64,000 nucleotides of DNA. Origin: Microbispora siamensis (lineage in GTDB: Bacteria > Actinomycetota > Actinomycetes > Streptosporangiales > Streptosporangiaceae). The first letter of the stretch is position 1, and every line of letters starts with the position of its first letter. The position numbers and the translations under genes were made by a program. The notes under the pieces are model-generated. The model saw nothing but the letters and a program-made list of their open reading frames with translations, was not told the origin of the DNA and did no database searches. Below are positions 17,192 to 26,560 of the stretch, piece after piece. The stretch lies in contig NZ_BOOF01000023.1 of NCBI RefSeq assembly GCF_016863095.1, positions 80,432-144,431 of the forward strand. The letters are read 5' to 3'.

Positions 17192-19030
17192 ATGTGTGGA
17201 ATCAGCGGCTGGGTGGACTACGGACGCGACCTTCGTCGCGAACGGGAGACCGTGCAGGCCATGACGGACACGATGGCGTGCCGGGGGCCCGACGCCGAGG
17301 GGATGTGGCTCGCTCCGCACGCCGCGTTCGGCCACCGGCGGCTGGCCATCATCGACATCGAGGGCGGGCGCCAGCCCATGACCGCCGACGCCGGCGACGT
17401 CGTCGCCGCGCTCACCTACAGCGGCGAGGTCTACAACTTCAGGGAACTGCGCGCGGAGCTGACCCGGCGCGGCCACCGGTTCCGGACCCAGAGCGACACC
17501 GAGGTCGTCCTGGAGGCGTACCTCGAATGGGGCGAGGACTTCGTCTCCCGCCTCAACGGCATGTACGCCTTCGCCATCTGGGACGCCCGCCGCGAGGAAC
17601 TGCTGCTCGTGCGCGACCGTATGGGGATCAAGCCCCTGTACTACTACCCGACGCGGGATGGGGTGCTGTTCGGCTCCGAGCCCAAGGCCATCCTGGCCAA
17701 CCCGCTCGCCGAGCGGGTGATCGACGCCGACGGCCTGCGCGAGATCCTGGCCTTCGTCAAGACGCCGGAGAGCGCCGTCTTCCGGGGGATGTACGAGGTG
17801 CGCCCCGGCCAGGTGGTGAAGGTGCGGCGCGAGGGTCTGAGCAAGCGCCGCTACTGGCGGCTGGAGGCCCGCGAGCACACCGACGACCTGCAGACGACCA
17901 TCAGGACCGTGCGGGAGCTGCTCGACGACATCATCGAGCGGCAGCTCATCTCCGACGTGCCGCTGTGCACGCTGCTGTCCGGCGGTCTCGACTCCAGTGC
18001 CGTGACCGCGCTGGCGGCCCGCGCGCTCGCCGGCCAGGGCGGGGTGCGGTCGTTCTCCGTCGACTTCGCCGGCTACAGCGAGAACTTCCAGGCCGACGAC
18101 ATGCGCGACACCCCGGACACGCCGTACGTCCACGACGTCGTGCGGCACGTCGGCTCCGACCACACGGACATCGTGCTTGACTCCGCCGACCTCATGGACC
18201 CCGCCGTACGCGCGGCCGTCCTGCGGGCGCGGGACCTCCCGCTCGGCATCGGCGACATGGACACCTCGCTCTACCTGCTCTTCAAGGCGATCAGGGGGCA
18301 CTCGACGGTGGCGCTGTCGGGGGAGTCCGCCGACGAGGTGTTCGGCGGCTACCGGTGGTTCCACGATCCCGAGGCGGTCAACTCCGGCACCTTCCCGTGG
18401 CTCGCCACCCACACCCAGACGGGCCTGTCCACCCGGGGCGAGTTCCTGAACGAGGAACTGCTGCGCAAGCTCGACATCCCCGCCTACCGCGCGGACAGCT
18501 ACCAGCGGGCGCTGGCCGAGGTGCCCCGCGTGCCGGGGGAGACGGGGCTGCAGAAGCGGATGCGGGAGATCAGCTACCTGCACCTGACCCGGTTCGTGCA
18601 GATCCTGCTCGACCGCAAGGACCGCATGAGCATGGCCGTCGGCCTGGAGGTCCGGGTGCCGTTCTGCGACCACCGCCTGGTCGAGTACGTCTTCAACGCC
18701 CCCTGGGTCATGAAGACCTTCGACGGGCACGAGAAGAGCCTGCTGCGGGCGGCGACGGCCGACGTGCTGCCCCGTTCGGTGGTCGAGCGCCGCAAGGTGC
18801 CGTACCCCTCGACGCAGGACCCGGCGTACGAGCGTGCGCTGCGCGCGGAGGTGACCCGCGTGCTCGACGGAGCCCCGGCCATCGGCTGCCTGGTGGACGC
18901 GGGCAAGGTGCGCACGATGCTCGACCAGCCCATGGGCGCGGTCAGCCTGCAGGGCGCCCGGACGTCGCTGGAGGGCATCCTGCAGATGAACGCCTGGCTG
19001 GGCGCCTACGACGTCCGCCTCGCCATCTGA
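17192..19030 (+). CDS. asnB: Asparagine synthase (glutamine-hydrolysing)
   Basis: A 612-residue AsnB-type enzyme. It begins MCGISGW, so Cys2 becomes the N-terminal nucleophile of the glutaminase domain. The synthetase domain has the PP-loop SGGLDSS near residue 264 and the SGESADEVFGGY block. It makes asparagine from aspartate, ATP and glutamine in the cytoplasm. The ATG lies 8 bases after a G-run. It is transcribed against both flanking xse genes, so it appears inserted between xseA and xseB. Confidence 0.95.
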   Translation: MCGISGWVDYGRDLRRERETVQAMTDTMACRGPDAEGMWLAPHAAFGHRRLAIIDIEGGRQPMTADAGDVVAALTYSGEVYNFRELRAELTRRGHRFRTQSDTEVVLEAYLEWGEDFVSRLNGMYAFAIWDARREELLLVRDRMGIKPLYYYPTRDGVLFGSEPKAILANPLAERVIDADGLREILAFVKTPESAVFRGMYEVRPGQVVKVRREGLSKRRYWRLEAREHTDDLQTTIRTVRELLDDIIERQLISDVPLCTLLSGGLDSSAVTALAARALAGQGGVRSFSVDFAGYSENFQADDMRDTPDTPYVHDVVRHVGSDHTDIVLDSADLMDPAVRAAVLRARDLPLGIGDMDTSLYLLFKAIRGHSTVALSGESADEVFGGYRWFHDPEAVNSGTFPWLATHTQTGLSTRGEFLNEELLRKLDIPAYRADSYQRALAEVPRVPGETGLQKRMREISYLHLTRFVQILLDRKDRMSMAVGLEVRVPFCDHRLVEYVFNAPWVMKTFDGHEKSLLRAATADVLPRSVVERRKVPYPSTQDPAYERALRAEVTRVLDGAPAIGCLVDAGKVRTMLDQPMGAVSLQGARTSLEGILQMNAWLGAYDVRLAI

Positions 19031-19056
19031 CCTCGCCGCGACCCGGTGCGCCCGGG

Positions 19057-20262
19057 TCACGCGTCCTGGGCGGTCACCGTCACGCGGTCGTCGGAGAAGC
19101 GGATCGTGAGCTCGTCGCCCGGCTTGACGTCCGCCGCCAGGCGGACGACCTCTCCGGAGGGACGCTGCGCGATGGCGTAGCCGCGCTCCAGCGTGGCGGC
19201 GGGGGACAGGGCCACGAGCCGGGCCCGGAGATGTTCCAGCGAGTCGGCCGAGCGGTCCAGGGACGCCGAAAGGCAGCGCCTGGACCGCTCGCGCAGCGCG
19301 TCGACCTGCTCGGCCCGCCGGTCGAGCTCACGGACGGGATCGGCGAGCGACGGCCGGGAGCGTATGGATTCGAGCCAGGAGATCTCGCGCTCGACCCAGC
19401 CCCGCAGCACCCGGCGGCCCCGGTCCCTGAGCTGGTGGACGAGCGTGAGCTGCTCGCCCACGTCGGGCACGACCTTCTTGGCCGCGTCCGTCGGGGTCGA
19501 GGCGCGCACGTCGGCCACGAGATCGAGCAGCGGGCTGTCCTGCTCGTGGCCGATCGCGCTCACCACCGGCGTACGGCAGGCCGCGACGGCCCGCACCAGC
19601 GACTCGTCGGAGAACGGCAGCAGGTCTTCGAGGGAGCCGCCGCCCCTGGCGATGATGATCACGTCGACCTCGCGGTCGGCGTCGAGCCTGCGCAGCGCCT
19701 CGGTCACCTCGCCCACGGCGTACGACCCCTGGACGGCGACCTGCTCCACCTTGAACCGGACGGCGGGCCAGCGGCGGCGGGAGTTCTCCAGCACGTCACG
19801 CTCCGCCGCCGAGTCGCGCCCGCAGATGAGCCCGACCGTGCCCGGCAGGAACGGCAGCCGCCTCTTCCTGTCGACGTTGAACAGGCCCTCGCCCGCGAGC
19901 ACCTGGCGGAGCCGTTCGAGCCGGGCCAGCAGTTCGCCGATGCCGACCGGCCGGATCTCCAGGGCCGTGAACGCGAACGAGCCCTTGTTGACCCAGAAGT
20001 CCGGTTTGACGTGCATCACGACGCGCGCGCCGTCGACGGGACGCGGCACGCTCGCCTCGTACACCGCCCGCGCGCAGGTGATCCGCGCGGAGACGTTGGC
20101 CACGGGATCGCGCAGCGTCAGGAAGACGGTGCCGCCCCGGGCGGTCAGCTCGGTGATCTGCCCTTCGACCCAGACGGTGCCCAGCTTGCCGATCCACTGG
20201 GCGACCATCTGCAGCACCGACCTGATCGGCAGCGGCGCCTCAGGGGACGTCTTCGCGCTCAA
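19057..20262 (-). CDS. xseA: Exodeoxyribonuclease VII large subunit
   Basis: A 401-residue catalytic subunit of exonuclease VII, which degrades single-stranded DNA. The N-terminal OB fold (residues about 10-110) is followed by the catalytic core with [27 protein letters not shown] and the [17 protein letters not shown] motif, then a helical C-terminal arm. A TTG start is used after GGAGGG. It is convergent with asnB and on the same strand as xseB about 2 kb away. Confidence 0.95.
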   Translation of the reverse strand: MSAKTSPEAPLPIRSVLQMVAQWIGKLGTVWVEGQITELTARGGTVFLTLRDPVANVSARITCARAVYEASVPRPVDGARVVMHVKPDFWVNKGSFAFTALEIRPVGIGELLARLERLRQVLAGEGLFNVDRKRRLPFLPGTVGLICGRDSAAERDVLENSRRRWPAVRFKVEQVAVQGSYAVGEVTEALRRLDADREVDVIIIARGGGSLEDLLPFSDESLVRAVAACRTPVVSAIGHEQDSPLLDLVADVRASTPTDAAKKVVPDVGEQLTLVHQLRDRGRRVLRGWVEREISWLESIRSRPSLADPVRELDRRAEQVDALRERSRRCLSASLDRSADSLEHLRARLVALSPAATLERGYAIAQRPSGEVVRLAADVKPGDELTIRFSDDRVTVTAQDA

Positions 20263-20349
20263 ATGCCCTCCTCGCCTGGCCCGGCTCGCACCTGCAGGCT
20301 AGCCGCACCGTCCGACAATCCACAGGCGACCGGGCGGAGGGCGCCGTCA

Positions 20350-20374
20350 CCCGCCCGGCGTATGGCCGGGCGGG
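20350..20374 (-). terminator. GC-rich hairpin after the lipid-droplet-type gene
   Basis: Perfect 10-bp arms CCCGCCCGGC (20350-20359) and GCCGGGCGGG (20365-20374) around loop GTATG. It begins 12 bases beyond the stop codon of the minus-strand gene ending at 20387. There is no strong T-run, as is usual in actinomycetes. Confidence 0.6.
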
Positions 20375-20386
20375 CGCGGCTCGGGA

Positions 20387-21415
20387 TCAGGACTCGGACT
20401 GGAGCTTGGACAGCCGGTTCTGGAACATCCGGACCACCTCGGGGCGGTTCAGGTGCGCCTGCTCGTAGTCCAGCAGCGCGTGCACCTGCTCGGCCGACTT
20501 GCCGCGCATCCGCGCCCGCAGCGACGCCACGGAGAGGTTCGCGTAGCCCGGCATCGGCTCCGCCGTCTCGGCGGTCGTCTCCTCGGCCGCCGGCTGCTCC
20601 ACGGGCTGCTCCACCGGCGCCTCGGCAGGGCTTTCCGGCGCCTGAGCGGCGGCGGTGGTCTTCCTGCGGGTCCTGGTGGCCTTCGGCGCGGCGGTGGCCG
20701 TGCTCTCGGCGCCGCTCTCGGTGGTTCCGGTCGCGGCCTCGGCGGTTTCGGCGGCGGCCTTGCGACGGGTGCGCGGCTTCTTGGCCTCGGCGGGTGCGGC
20801 CTCTTCCGTGGTCGCGGCCTCGGTGGTCTCGACGGCCTGGGTTTCGGCGGCCTCGGTGGTTTCGGTGGTGGCCTTGCGGCGGGTGCGCGGCTTCTTGGGC
20901 GCGGCGGTCCGGTCCGCGACCTCGGCGACGGCCGGGGGTTCGGCCTCGCTCACGGCCTCCACGGCCTCCGCGGGCTCGGCGGCGGGCGCGGCCTCGGGCT
21001 TCGGCTCGCTCACGGCCTCCGCAGGCTCGGCGGCCTCCGCAGGCTCAGCGGGCGCGGCCTCGGCCGGGGCCGTCTCCGCCGCCGGTGCTTCCGCGGCCGG
21101 CGTCTCCGGGGCCGGCGCCTCGGTCGTCACCGCCTCGGCCTGCTCGGCCTTGCTCGGGCGAGGGGCGAAGATGACGGGCTCCCGGCGCGCGGGGCGCTCC
21201 CCGGCTGCCTGCTCGGCTGCCTGCTCGGCCCGCGGCGCCTCGGCGGTCTCGGGGCGTTCGCCGTCCTGTGCCTCGCCACCGGCGAAGCGCTCCTTGATGG
21301 TGGTCTTGATCTTGTCACCGACCAGCAGTGCCTGTCCGACCCCGTTGAGAGCGGTCTGAAGTACGAAGACCGGCAAATCACGCAGAGGTTTCGTTATTGC
21401 CTTAAGGACGGACAT
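20387..21415 (-). CDS. Lipid-droplet-associated-type protein (Rv1109c position)
   Basis: A 342-residue protein in three parts. The N-terminal amphipathic helix region (residues about 1-45) has LPVFVLQTALNGVGQALLVGDK. A long Ala/Glu/Pro-rich, probably disordered middle holds three basic RTRRK patches. The C-terminal helical motif is YANLSVASLRARMRGKS...LLDYEQAH. The same ends occur in actinobacterial proteins annotated as lipid-droplet-associated, encoded between xseA and ispH as Rv1109c is in M. tuberculosis. The ATG at 21415 is preceded by GGGAGCC; an upstream start would add 26 atypical residues. Role inferred from family and synteny. Confidence 0.75.
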   Translation of the reverse strand: MSVLKAITKPLRDLPVFVLQTALNGVGQALLVGDKIKTTIKERFAGGEAQDGERPETAEAPRAEQAAEQAAGERPARREPVIFAPRPSKAEQAEAVTTEAPAPETPAAEAPAAETAPAEAAPAEPAEAAEPAEAVSEPKPEAAPAAEPAEAVEAVSEAEPPAVAEVADRTAAPKKPRTRRKATTETTEAAETQAVETTEAATTEEAAPAEAKKPRTRRKAAAETAEAATGTTESGAESTATAAPKATRTRRKTTAAAQAPESPAEAPVEQPVEQPAAEETTAETAEPMPGYANLSVASLRARMRGKSAEQVHALLDYEQAHLNRPEVVRMFQNRLSKLQSES

Positions 21416-21504
21416 ATTGGCTCCCGGGGAGATGCGTATCTGGTACCCCCAGTCTTGCAAGACCAGGGTCAAGAGGCGGCTCGCGTTCCACATAGCATAG
21501 GAAC

Positions 21505-22470
21505 ATGGACGTGCAGACCTCAGCGACCCGCCGTGTCCTGGTCGCCAAGCCCCGCGGCTACTGCGCGGGTGTCGACCGAGCGGTGCAGGCGGTCGAGCGG
21601 GCGCTGGAGCAGTATGGCGCGCCCATCTACGTGCGCAAGCAGATCGTGCACAACACCCACGTCGTGAAGACGCTGGAGGAGCGCGGCGCCGTCTTCGTGG
21701 AGGAGACCGAGGAGGTCCCCGAGGGCGCCATCGTCGTCTTCTCCGCTCACGGCGTCTCGCCCGCCGTGCACGAGGAGGCCGCGAGCCGCAGTCTCCGGAC
21801 GATCGACGCGACGTGCCCGCTGGTGACCAAGGTGCACAACGAGGCCAAGAGGTTCGCGGCCAAGGACTACGACATCCTGCTCATCGGGCACGAGGGGCAC
21901 GAGGAGGTCGAGGGCACCGCCGGTGAGGCGCCCGAGCACATCCAGCTCGTGGACGGGCTCGACGGCGTCGACGGCGTGTCCGTACGGGACCCGGAGAAGG
22001 TGGTCTGGCTCTCCCAGACGACCCTGTCGGTGGACGAGACCACCGAGACGGTCGCCCGGCTGCGGTCGCGGTTCCCGAACCTCATCGACCCGCCGAGCGA
22101 CGACATCTGCTACGCCACCTCCAACAGGCAGACGGCCGTCAAGCAGATCGCCGCCGAGTCGGACCTGGTCATCGTCGTCGGTTCCGCCAACTCCTCCAAC
22201 TCCAAGCGGCTGGTCGAGGTCGCCAAGGACTACGGCGCCGCCGCGTCCTACCTCGTCGACGACGCCTCGTTCGTACGGGACGAGTGGCTGGAGGGCGTGC
22301 GCACGGTCGGCCTGACCAGCGGCGCCTCCGTCCCGGAGGAACTCGTGCGGGGCGTGCTCGCCAAGCTGGCCGACCACGGTTTCACCGAGGTCGAGGAGGT
22401 CGAGTCGGTGCAGGAGAGCATGCGGTTCGCCCTGCCCCACGAACTCCGCAAGGACCTCCGTGCAGTCTGA
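21505..22470 (+). CDS. ispH: 4-hydroxy-3-methylbut-2-enyl diphosphate reductase
   Basis: A 321-residue IspH/LytB, the last enzyme of the MEP isoprenoid pathway, yielding IPP and DMAPP with an iron-sulfur cluster. The three cluster cysteines are in GYCAGV (Cys20), DATCPLV and [10 protein letters not shown], with the substrate-binding SAHGVSP. TAGCAT (21493-21498) is 6 bases before the ATG, so the message is probably leaderless. It diverges from the lipid-droplet-type gene. Confidence 0.97.
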   Translation: MDVQTSATRRVLVAKPRGYCAGVDRAVQAVERALEQYGAPIYVRKQIVHNTHVVKTLEERGAVFVEETEEVPEGAIVVFSAHGVSPAVHEEAASRSLRTIDATCPLVTKVHNEAKRFAAKDYDILLIGHEGHEEVEGTAGEAPEHIQLVDGLDGVDGVSVRDPEKVVWLSQTTLSVDETTETVARLRSRFPNLIDPPSDDICYATSNRQTAVKQIAAESDLVIVVGSANSSNSKRLVEVAKDYGAAASYLVDDASFVRDEWLEGVRTVGLTSGASVPEELVRGVLAKLADHGFTEVEEVESVQESMRFALPHELRKDLRAV

Positions 22471-22482
22471 TCGGAATCCGGG

Positions 22483-22983
22483 TTACTCGTCGGCGGCCCT
22501 GCCGTACACGCGGGGCTCGAAGTAGCCCTCGGGCTCCGGGTCGAACGTGCGGACGCGGCCACGGCGCGAACGGGAGCGGGAGGCGGGCGTCGGCGCGGGT
22601 GCCGGCGCGCCGCGCAACTCCTTCAGGTTGGCGGGCAGGCCGCGCACCCAGGCGATCCCCAGCGCCAGTGCGGACCCGAGGAACAGCCACGGCGCGCTGG
22701 ACGACAGCGCGGTGAACATGCCGAGCCCGAACGTCTGGAGCATCGAAGCGGACCTGAGCGCCCGCACGAGTTCCACCAGCAGTGCCGCGACGAAGAAGAC
22801 CAGCGGAGGCGTCACCACCAGCGGCAGCAGGTCCCGGGGACGCACCAGCAGGGCCGCCGCGAGGCAACCGGCCACGAACGCGGGCCCGGGCAGGAACGGC
22901 ATGCCCACCACGGTGATCACGAAGAGCATGACGATCGCCCCCCGAGCGGTCAGCCGCAGCCCCGCTCGACCGGTGCCTGTCAT
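22483..22983 (-). CDS. DUF6542 membrane protein
   Basis: A 166-residue protein with about four transmembrane helices (residues about 8-110) and a basic, Arg/Ser-rich cytoplasmic C-terminus ending in an acidic PEPEGYFEPRVYGR motif. It corresponds in place to M. tuberculosis Rv1111c, after lytB. Its function is unknown. It starts 10 bases after the rmuC stop, so it is co-transcribed with rmuC, and converges on ispH. Confidence 0.8.
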   Translation of the reverse strand: MTGTGRAGLRLTARGAIVMLFVITVVGMPFLPGPAFVAGCLAAALLVRPRDLLPLVVTPPLVFFVAALLVELVRALRSASMLQTFGLGMFTALSSSAPWLFLGSALALGIAWVRGLPANLKELRGAPAPAPTPASRSRSRRGRVRTFDPEPEGYFEPRVYGRAADE

Positions 22984-22993
22984 CGGGCCCCCC

Positions 22994-24316
22994 TTACGAC
23001 AAGTCTCGGGTCAATTTACCGTTCTGACGATGCGGGGGAGGGGGGCTTACCCGCTCTTCACCTTCGAGTTCGGGGATGGCGACCGGACGGGGGACCTCCT
23101 CGACCGCCGACGGGGCGTCGAGCGAGTAGTCCACGAGACCGAGGTCGTTCATTCTCCGCGCGCTGACCAGGACCCGGCTCTCCAGCGAGCCGACCGTCTG
23201 GTTGTACGCGGTGACCGCTCTCGTGAGCGCCTTGCCCAGGCCGTCCACGTGCCGTCCGAGGCCGCCGAGCCGCTCGTACAGTTCCTTGCCGAGATCGAAG
23301 ACGGCCTTGGCGTTCTCGCTGACCGCGGTCTGTTGCCAGGCGTACTGCGCGGTGCGGAGCATCGTGACGAGCGTCGTGGGAGTGGCGATGTGGACGCGCC
23401 TGCGCATCGCGTACTCCAGAAGCCCGGGGTCGCGCTCCAGAGCGGGCGCGAGGAACGCCTCGCCGGGGATGAACAGGACCACGAACTCGGGCGACGGGTT
23501 GAACGCCTGCCAGTAGGACTTGGCGGCTAACCGGTCCACGTGCTCGCGCACGTGCCGCGCGTGGGCGTCCAGCCGGGCCGAGGCGAACTCGGGATCGGCG
23601 GCCTCGGCCGCCTCCAGGTAGGCCGCGAGCGAGACCTTCGCGTCCACGACGACGTTCTTGCCGCCGCTGAGCCGTACGACCATGTCGGGCCGGACCACGC
23701 CGTCGCGGGTGACGGCGCTCACCTGCTCGTCGAAGTCGCAGAAGCGGGCCATCCCGGCGATCTCCGCCACCCGGCGCAGCTGCAGCTCCCCCCAGCGTCC
23801 CCGGGCCTCCGGCCGCTGGAGCGCCCGCACCAGCGCGTCCGTCTGGGCCTTGAGCCGATCGGAGCTCTCCCGTACGAAGTCCATCTGCTTGCTCAGCTCG
23901 GCGCGGGCGGCGCGGGCGCCCGACTCGCTCTCCCTGAGCTGGCTCTCCACCTTGGCGAGCGTCTCCCGCAGCGGCGCGACCAGGTTCTCGACCGCCTGCC
24001 TGCGCTGGTCGAGGTCCCCGGCCGCCTCGGCCCTCGTGGTGTTCAGCCGGTTCTCGGCGAGTTCGAGGAAGCGCAGGTTGGCCACGTCGAGGGCGTGCGC
24101 GGAGATGGCCTGGAACCGCTCGGTGAGCTGGTTCTCCATGTAGGCCACCTTGTCCTCGGCCGCCCGCGTCCGCGCCTCGGCCTCGGCCACCCTGGCGGCC
24201 GCCTGGGCGGTGCGGCCGGCGGTCCGCATCCCGGCCAGCGCCGCGCCGACCACCACGCCGATCACCAGTCCCAATGCGAGAGCCACGACATCCACGGTCT
24301 GGATGATTTCAGGCAT
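22994..24316 (-). CDS. rmuC: DNA recombination protein RmuC
   Basis: A 440-residue RmuC-family protein: N-terminal transmembrane helix (residues about 8-30), long coiled coil (about 40-170), then the RmuC nuclease-like domain with ARGRWGELQLRRVAE, FVVLFIPGEAFL and TPTTLVTMLRTAQYAW. E. coli RmuC limits recombination at inverted repeats. The ATG at 24316 is preferred because residues upstream of it do not fit the family and would run into the ychF promoter. Confidence 0.93.
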   Translation of the reverse strand: MPEIIQTVDVVALALGLVIGVVVGAALAGMRTAGRTAQAAARVAEAEARTRAAEDKVAYMENQLTERFQAISAHALDVANLRFLELAENRLNTTRAEAAGDLDQRRQAVENLVAPLRETLAKVESQLRESESGARAARAELSKQMDFVRESSDRLKAQTDALVRALQRPEARGRWGELQLRRVAEIAGMARFCDFDEQVSAVTRDGVVRPDMVVRLSGGKNVVVDAKVSLAAYLEAAEAADPEFASARLDAHARHVREHVDRLAAKSYWQAFNPSPEFVVLFIPGEAFLAPALERDPGLLEYAMRRRVHIATPTTLVTMLRTAQYAWQQTAVSENAKAVFDLGKELYERLGGLGRHVDGLGKALTRAVTAYNQTVGSLESRVLVSARRMNDLGLVDYSLDAPSAVEEVPRPVAIPELEGEERVSPPPPHRQNGKLTRDLS

Positions 24317-24403
24317 TGGCGTGCCAAACAGGGAGGCGCGCCCGGGAGCGGGCCGAGCCGCCGATGTCCGGCGCACCCCCCGAGGCCCCTAAACTCGTGG
24401 TAC

Positions 24404-25492
24404 GTGAGCCTGAGCATCGGCATCGTCGGCCTGCCCAACGTCGGCAAGTCCACGCTTTTCAACGCCCTGACCAAGAGCGGGAACGCCCTGGCGGCCAACT
24501 ACCCGTTCGCCACGATCGAGCCGAACGTGGGCATCGTCGGCGTGCCGGACTCCCGTCTGGACAAGCTGGCGGAGATCTACAACTCCGCGCGCGTCCTCCC
24601 GGCCAAGGTCGAGTTCGTCGACATCGCGGGCCTGGTGAAGGGCGCGTCGGAGGGCCAGGGCAGGGGCAACCAGTTCCTCGCCAACATCCGCGAGACCGAC
24701 GCGATCTGCCAGGTCATCCGGGTCTTCTCCGACCCCGACGTCACGCACGTGGACGGCGAGGTCGCGCCGGAGCGCGACATCGAGACGATCAACACCGAAC
24801 TGATCCTCGCCGACCTGCAGACGATCGAGAAGGCGCTGCCCCGCCTGCAGAAGGAGGCGCGCAACAACAAGGACCGCAAGGTCCTCCTGGAGGCCGCCGA
24901 GGCCGCGGCGAAGCTGCTCGACACCGGCACGACCCTGTACGCCGGGGGCAAGGCCGCCGGGATCGACCTCGCCGACCTGCGCGAGCTCCACCTCCTCACG
25001 GCCAAGCCGTTCCTGTACGTCTTCAACCTCGACGCCGACGAGCTGACCGACGCCGACCTGCGGGCCAAGCTCTCGGCGATCGTGGCGCCGGCGGAGGCCG
25101 TGTTCCTCGACGCCAAGATCGAGTCCGAGCTGGTGGAGCTGCCCGACGACGAGGCGCTGGAGCTGCTGCAGTCGGTCGGCCAGGAGGAGTCGGGCCTCTC
25201 CCAGCTCGCCCGGGTCGGCTTCGAGACGCTGGGCCTGCAGACGTACCTGACGGCCGGGCCCAAGGAGGCCCGGGCCTGGACGATCCGCAAGGGCGCGACC
25301 GCTCCCGAGGCCGCCGGGGTCATCCACACCGACTTCCAGCGCGGTTTCATCAAGGCCGAGGTCATCTCGTTCGACGACCTGGTGGAGGCGGGTTCAATGA
25401 CCGCCGCCAGGGCGGCGGGCAAGGCTCGCATCGAGGGCAAGGACTACGTGATGCGCGACGGCGACGTCGTGGAGTTCCGCTTCAACGTCTGA
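24404..25492 (+). CDS. ychF: Redox-regulated ATPase YchF
   Basis: A 362-residue Obg-family P-loop protein: G1 [17 protein letters not shown]3 [16 protein letters not shown], a coiled-coil insert, and a C-terminal TGS domain with the [13 protein letters not shown] end. YchF prefers ATP to GTP and is linked to ribosomes and oxidative stress. The start is GTG at 24404; TAAACT (24390-24395) lies 8 bases upstream and there is no ribosome site, so it is probably leaderless. Confidence 0.97.
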   Translation: MSLSIGIVGLPNVGKSTLFNALTKSGNALAANYPFATIEPNVGIVGVPDSRLDKLAEIYNSARVLPAKVEFVDIAGLVKGASEGQGRGNQFLANIRETDAICQVIRVFSDPDVTHVDGEVAPERDIETINTELILADLQTIEKALPRLQKEARNNKDRKVLLEAAEAAAKLLDTGTTLYAGGKAAGIDLADLRELHLLTAKPFLYVFNLDADELTDADLRAKLSAIVAPAEAVFLDAKIESELVELPDDEALELLQSVGQEESGLSQLARVGFETLGLQTYLTAGPKEARAWTIRKGATAPEAAGVIHTDFQRGFIKAEVISFDDLVEAGSMTAARAAGKARIEGKDYVMRDGDVVEFRFNV

Positions 25493-25495
25493 ACG

Positions 25496-25972
25496 TCAGG
25501 CGAGGTCGCGGTAGTAGTAGAACATCGGCTCGGCCGCCCCGGGCTCGCTGTTGGCGAAGCCGTGCGCCTCGTAGAAGCGGCGGGTGTCGGTGTCCTCGCC
25601 GTCGACGTTGATCTCGAGCGTCTCCGCGCCGCGTTCCCGTGCGAGGCGGCACGCCTCTTCCAGCAGGGCGTGCCCGAACCGCTGTCCGCGCATGTCGGGC
25701 CGTACGTACAGCTCGTCCAGGATCACGGCCGGACCCTCCTGCCACACGTTGGGCCGGAAGGACAGGACCGCGACGCCGACGGCCGGTTCGCCGGTGAGAA
25801 GGGCGACGAGGCGGTCACCGGCGACCAGCCGGCGGAGGCGTGCCGTGAGCACGTCCGTTCCCGGTGACGGAGCGTCGAACTCCCGGTTGAAAGCGTCCAG
25901 CAACTCCGCGACGACAGCGGCGTCGGACGTCGTCGCCTGCCGTACCAGATGCTCTTGCTGTGGTATGGCCAC
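25496..25972 (-). CDS. GNAT-family N-acetyltransferase
   Basis: A 158-residue acetyltransferase with the GNAT core: beta-4 ILDELYVRPDMRGQRFGHALL carries the acetyl-CoA pyrophosphate loop (RGQRFG), and motif B is ETLEINVDGEDTDTRRFYEAHGF. GTG at 25972 is chosen because AGGAAGG lies 8 bases upstream. An ATG at 26023 would add 17 residues. It ends 3 bases from the convergent ychF stop. The substrate is unknown. Confidence 0.85.
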   Translation of the reverse strand: MAIPQQEHLVRQATTSDAAVVAELLDAFNREFDAPSPGTDVLTARLRRLVAGDRLVALLTGEPAVGVAVLSFRPNVWQEGPAVILDELYVRPDMRGQRFGHALLEEACRLARERGAETLEINVDGEDTDTRRFYEAHGFANSEPGAAEPMFYYYRDLA

Positions 25973-26104
25973 CTCTGCAACCTTCCTGCTCTGCCCGGCG
26001 GACTGCACGCTATTTTCGAGCATCCGGGGAAGAGGCGGTGACCATTCCCGCCCCGGCCGCGTCTGGTCTGTTGTGACAGACACAAGAACGCGGGGGGCAT
26101 CATC

Positions 26105-26560
26105 ATCGAGGAGCTGTACCGCGAGCACTGGGCGCTCGTGTGCGGGTTCCTGTTACGCCGCACCCGCGATCCCCACCTCGCCGAGGACCTGGCCCAGGAG
26201 ACGTTCGTCAAGGCGACCAGGGCGCTGCTCGGCTGGCGCGGCGGGAACCCGGCCGCGTGGCTGCTCACCATCGCCCGCAACGTCCTGGTCGACCACGTCC
26301 GGCGCCACCGCCGGGAGCTGGGCCTGCCCCACCCCGACGAGCTCGGCGTGCCCCCGCTGCACATCGAGTCGCTGGCCGTACGCGACGTCCTCGACCGGCT
26401 GCCCGAGGAGCACCGCAGGCTGCTCACCCTGGTCTACTTCGAGGGGTTCTCACTGGTCGAGGTGGCCGCGATGACCGGCAAGAAGCACACCACTGTCAAG
26501 ACGGCCGTGTGGCGGGCCAGAGCGGCCTTCGCCGATCTCTACGGAGGTCCTCATGACTGA
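26105..26560 (+). CDS. ECF RNA polymerase sigma factor (non-AUG start suspected)
   Basis: About 151 residues: sigma region 2 (EELYREHWALVCGFLLRRT...LAEDLAQETFVKA) and region 4 (LDRLPEEHRRLLTLVYFEGFSLVEVAAMTGKKHTTVKTAVWRAR). The first ATG/GTG/TTG in frame is GTG at 26138, which would remove the first helix of region 2. Back to the upstream stop at 26039 no canonical start exists. ATC at 26105, 7 bases after GGGGGG, gives a complete domain. The gene overlaps the anti-sigma-like gene by 8 bases, so they are translationally coupled. Confidence 0.8.
   Translation: MEELYREHWALVCGFLLRRTRDPHLAEDLAQETFVKATRALLGWRGGNPAAWLLTIARNVLVDHVRRHRRELGLPHPDELGVPPLHIESLAVRDVLDRLPEEHRRLLTLVYFEGFSLVEVAAMTGKKHTTVKTAVWRARAAFADLYGGPHD

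Noticed and set aside
18355..21174. 939-codon plus-strand frame spanning asnB, xseA and the next gene
   Set aside because: It overlaps three well-supported genes in other frames; its Pro/Arg-rich translation is a GC artefact.
23540..24403. Upstream extension of ychF
   Set aside because: It is antisense to rmuC; the YchF family N-terminus starts at the GTG at 24404.
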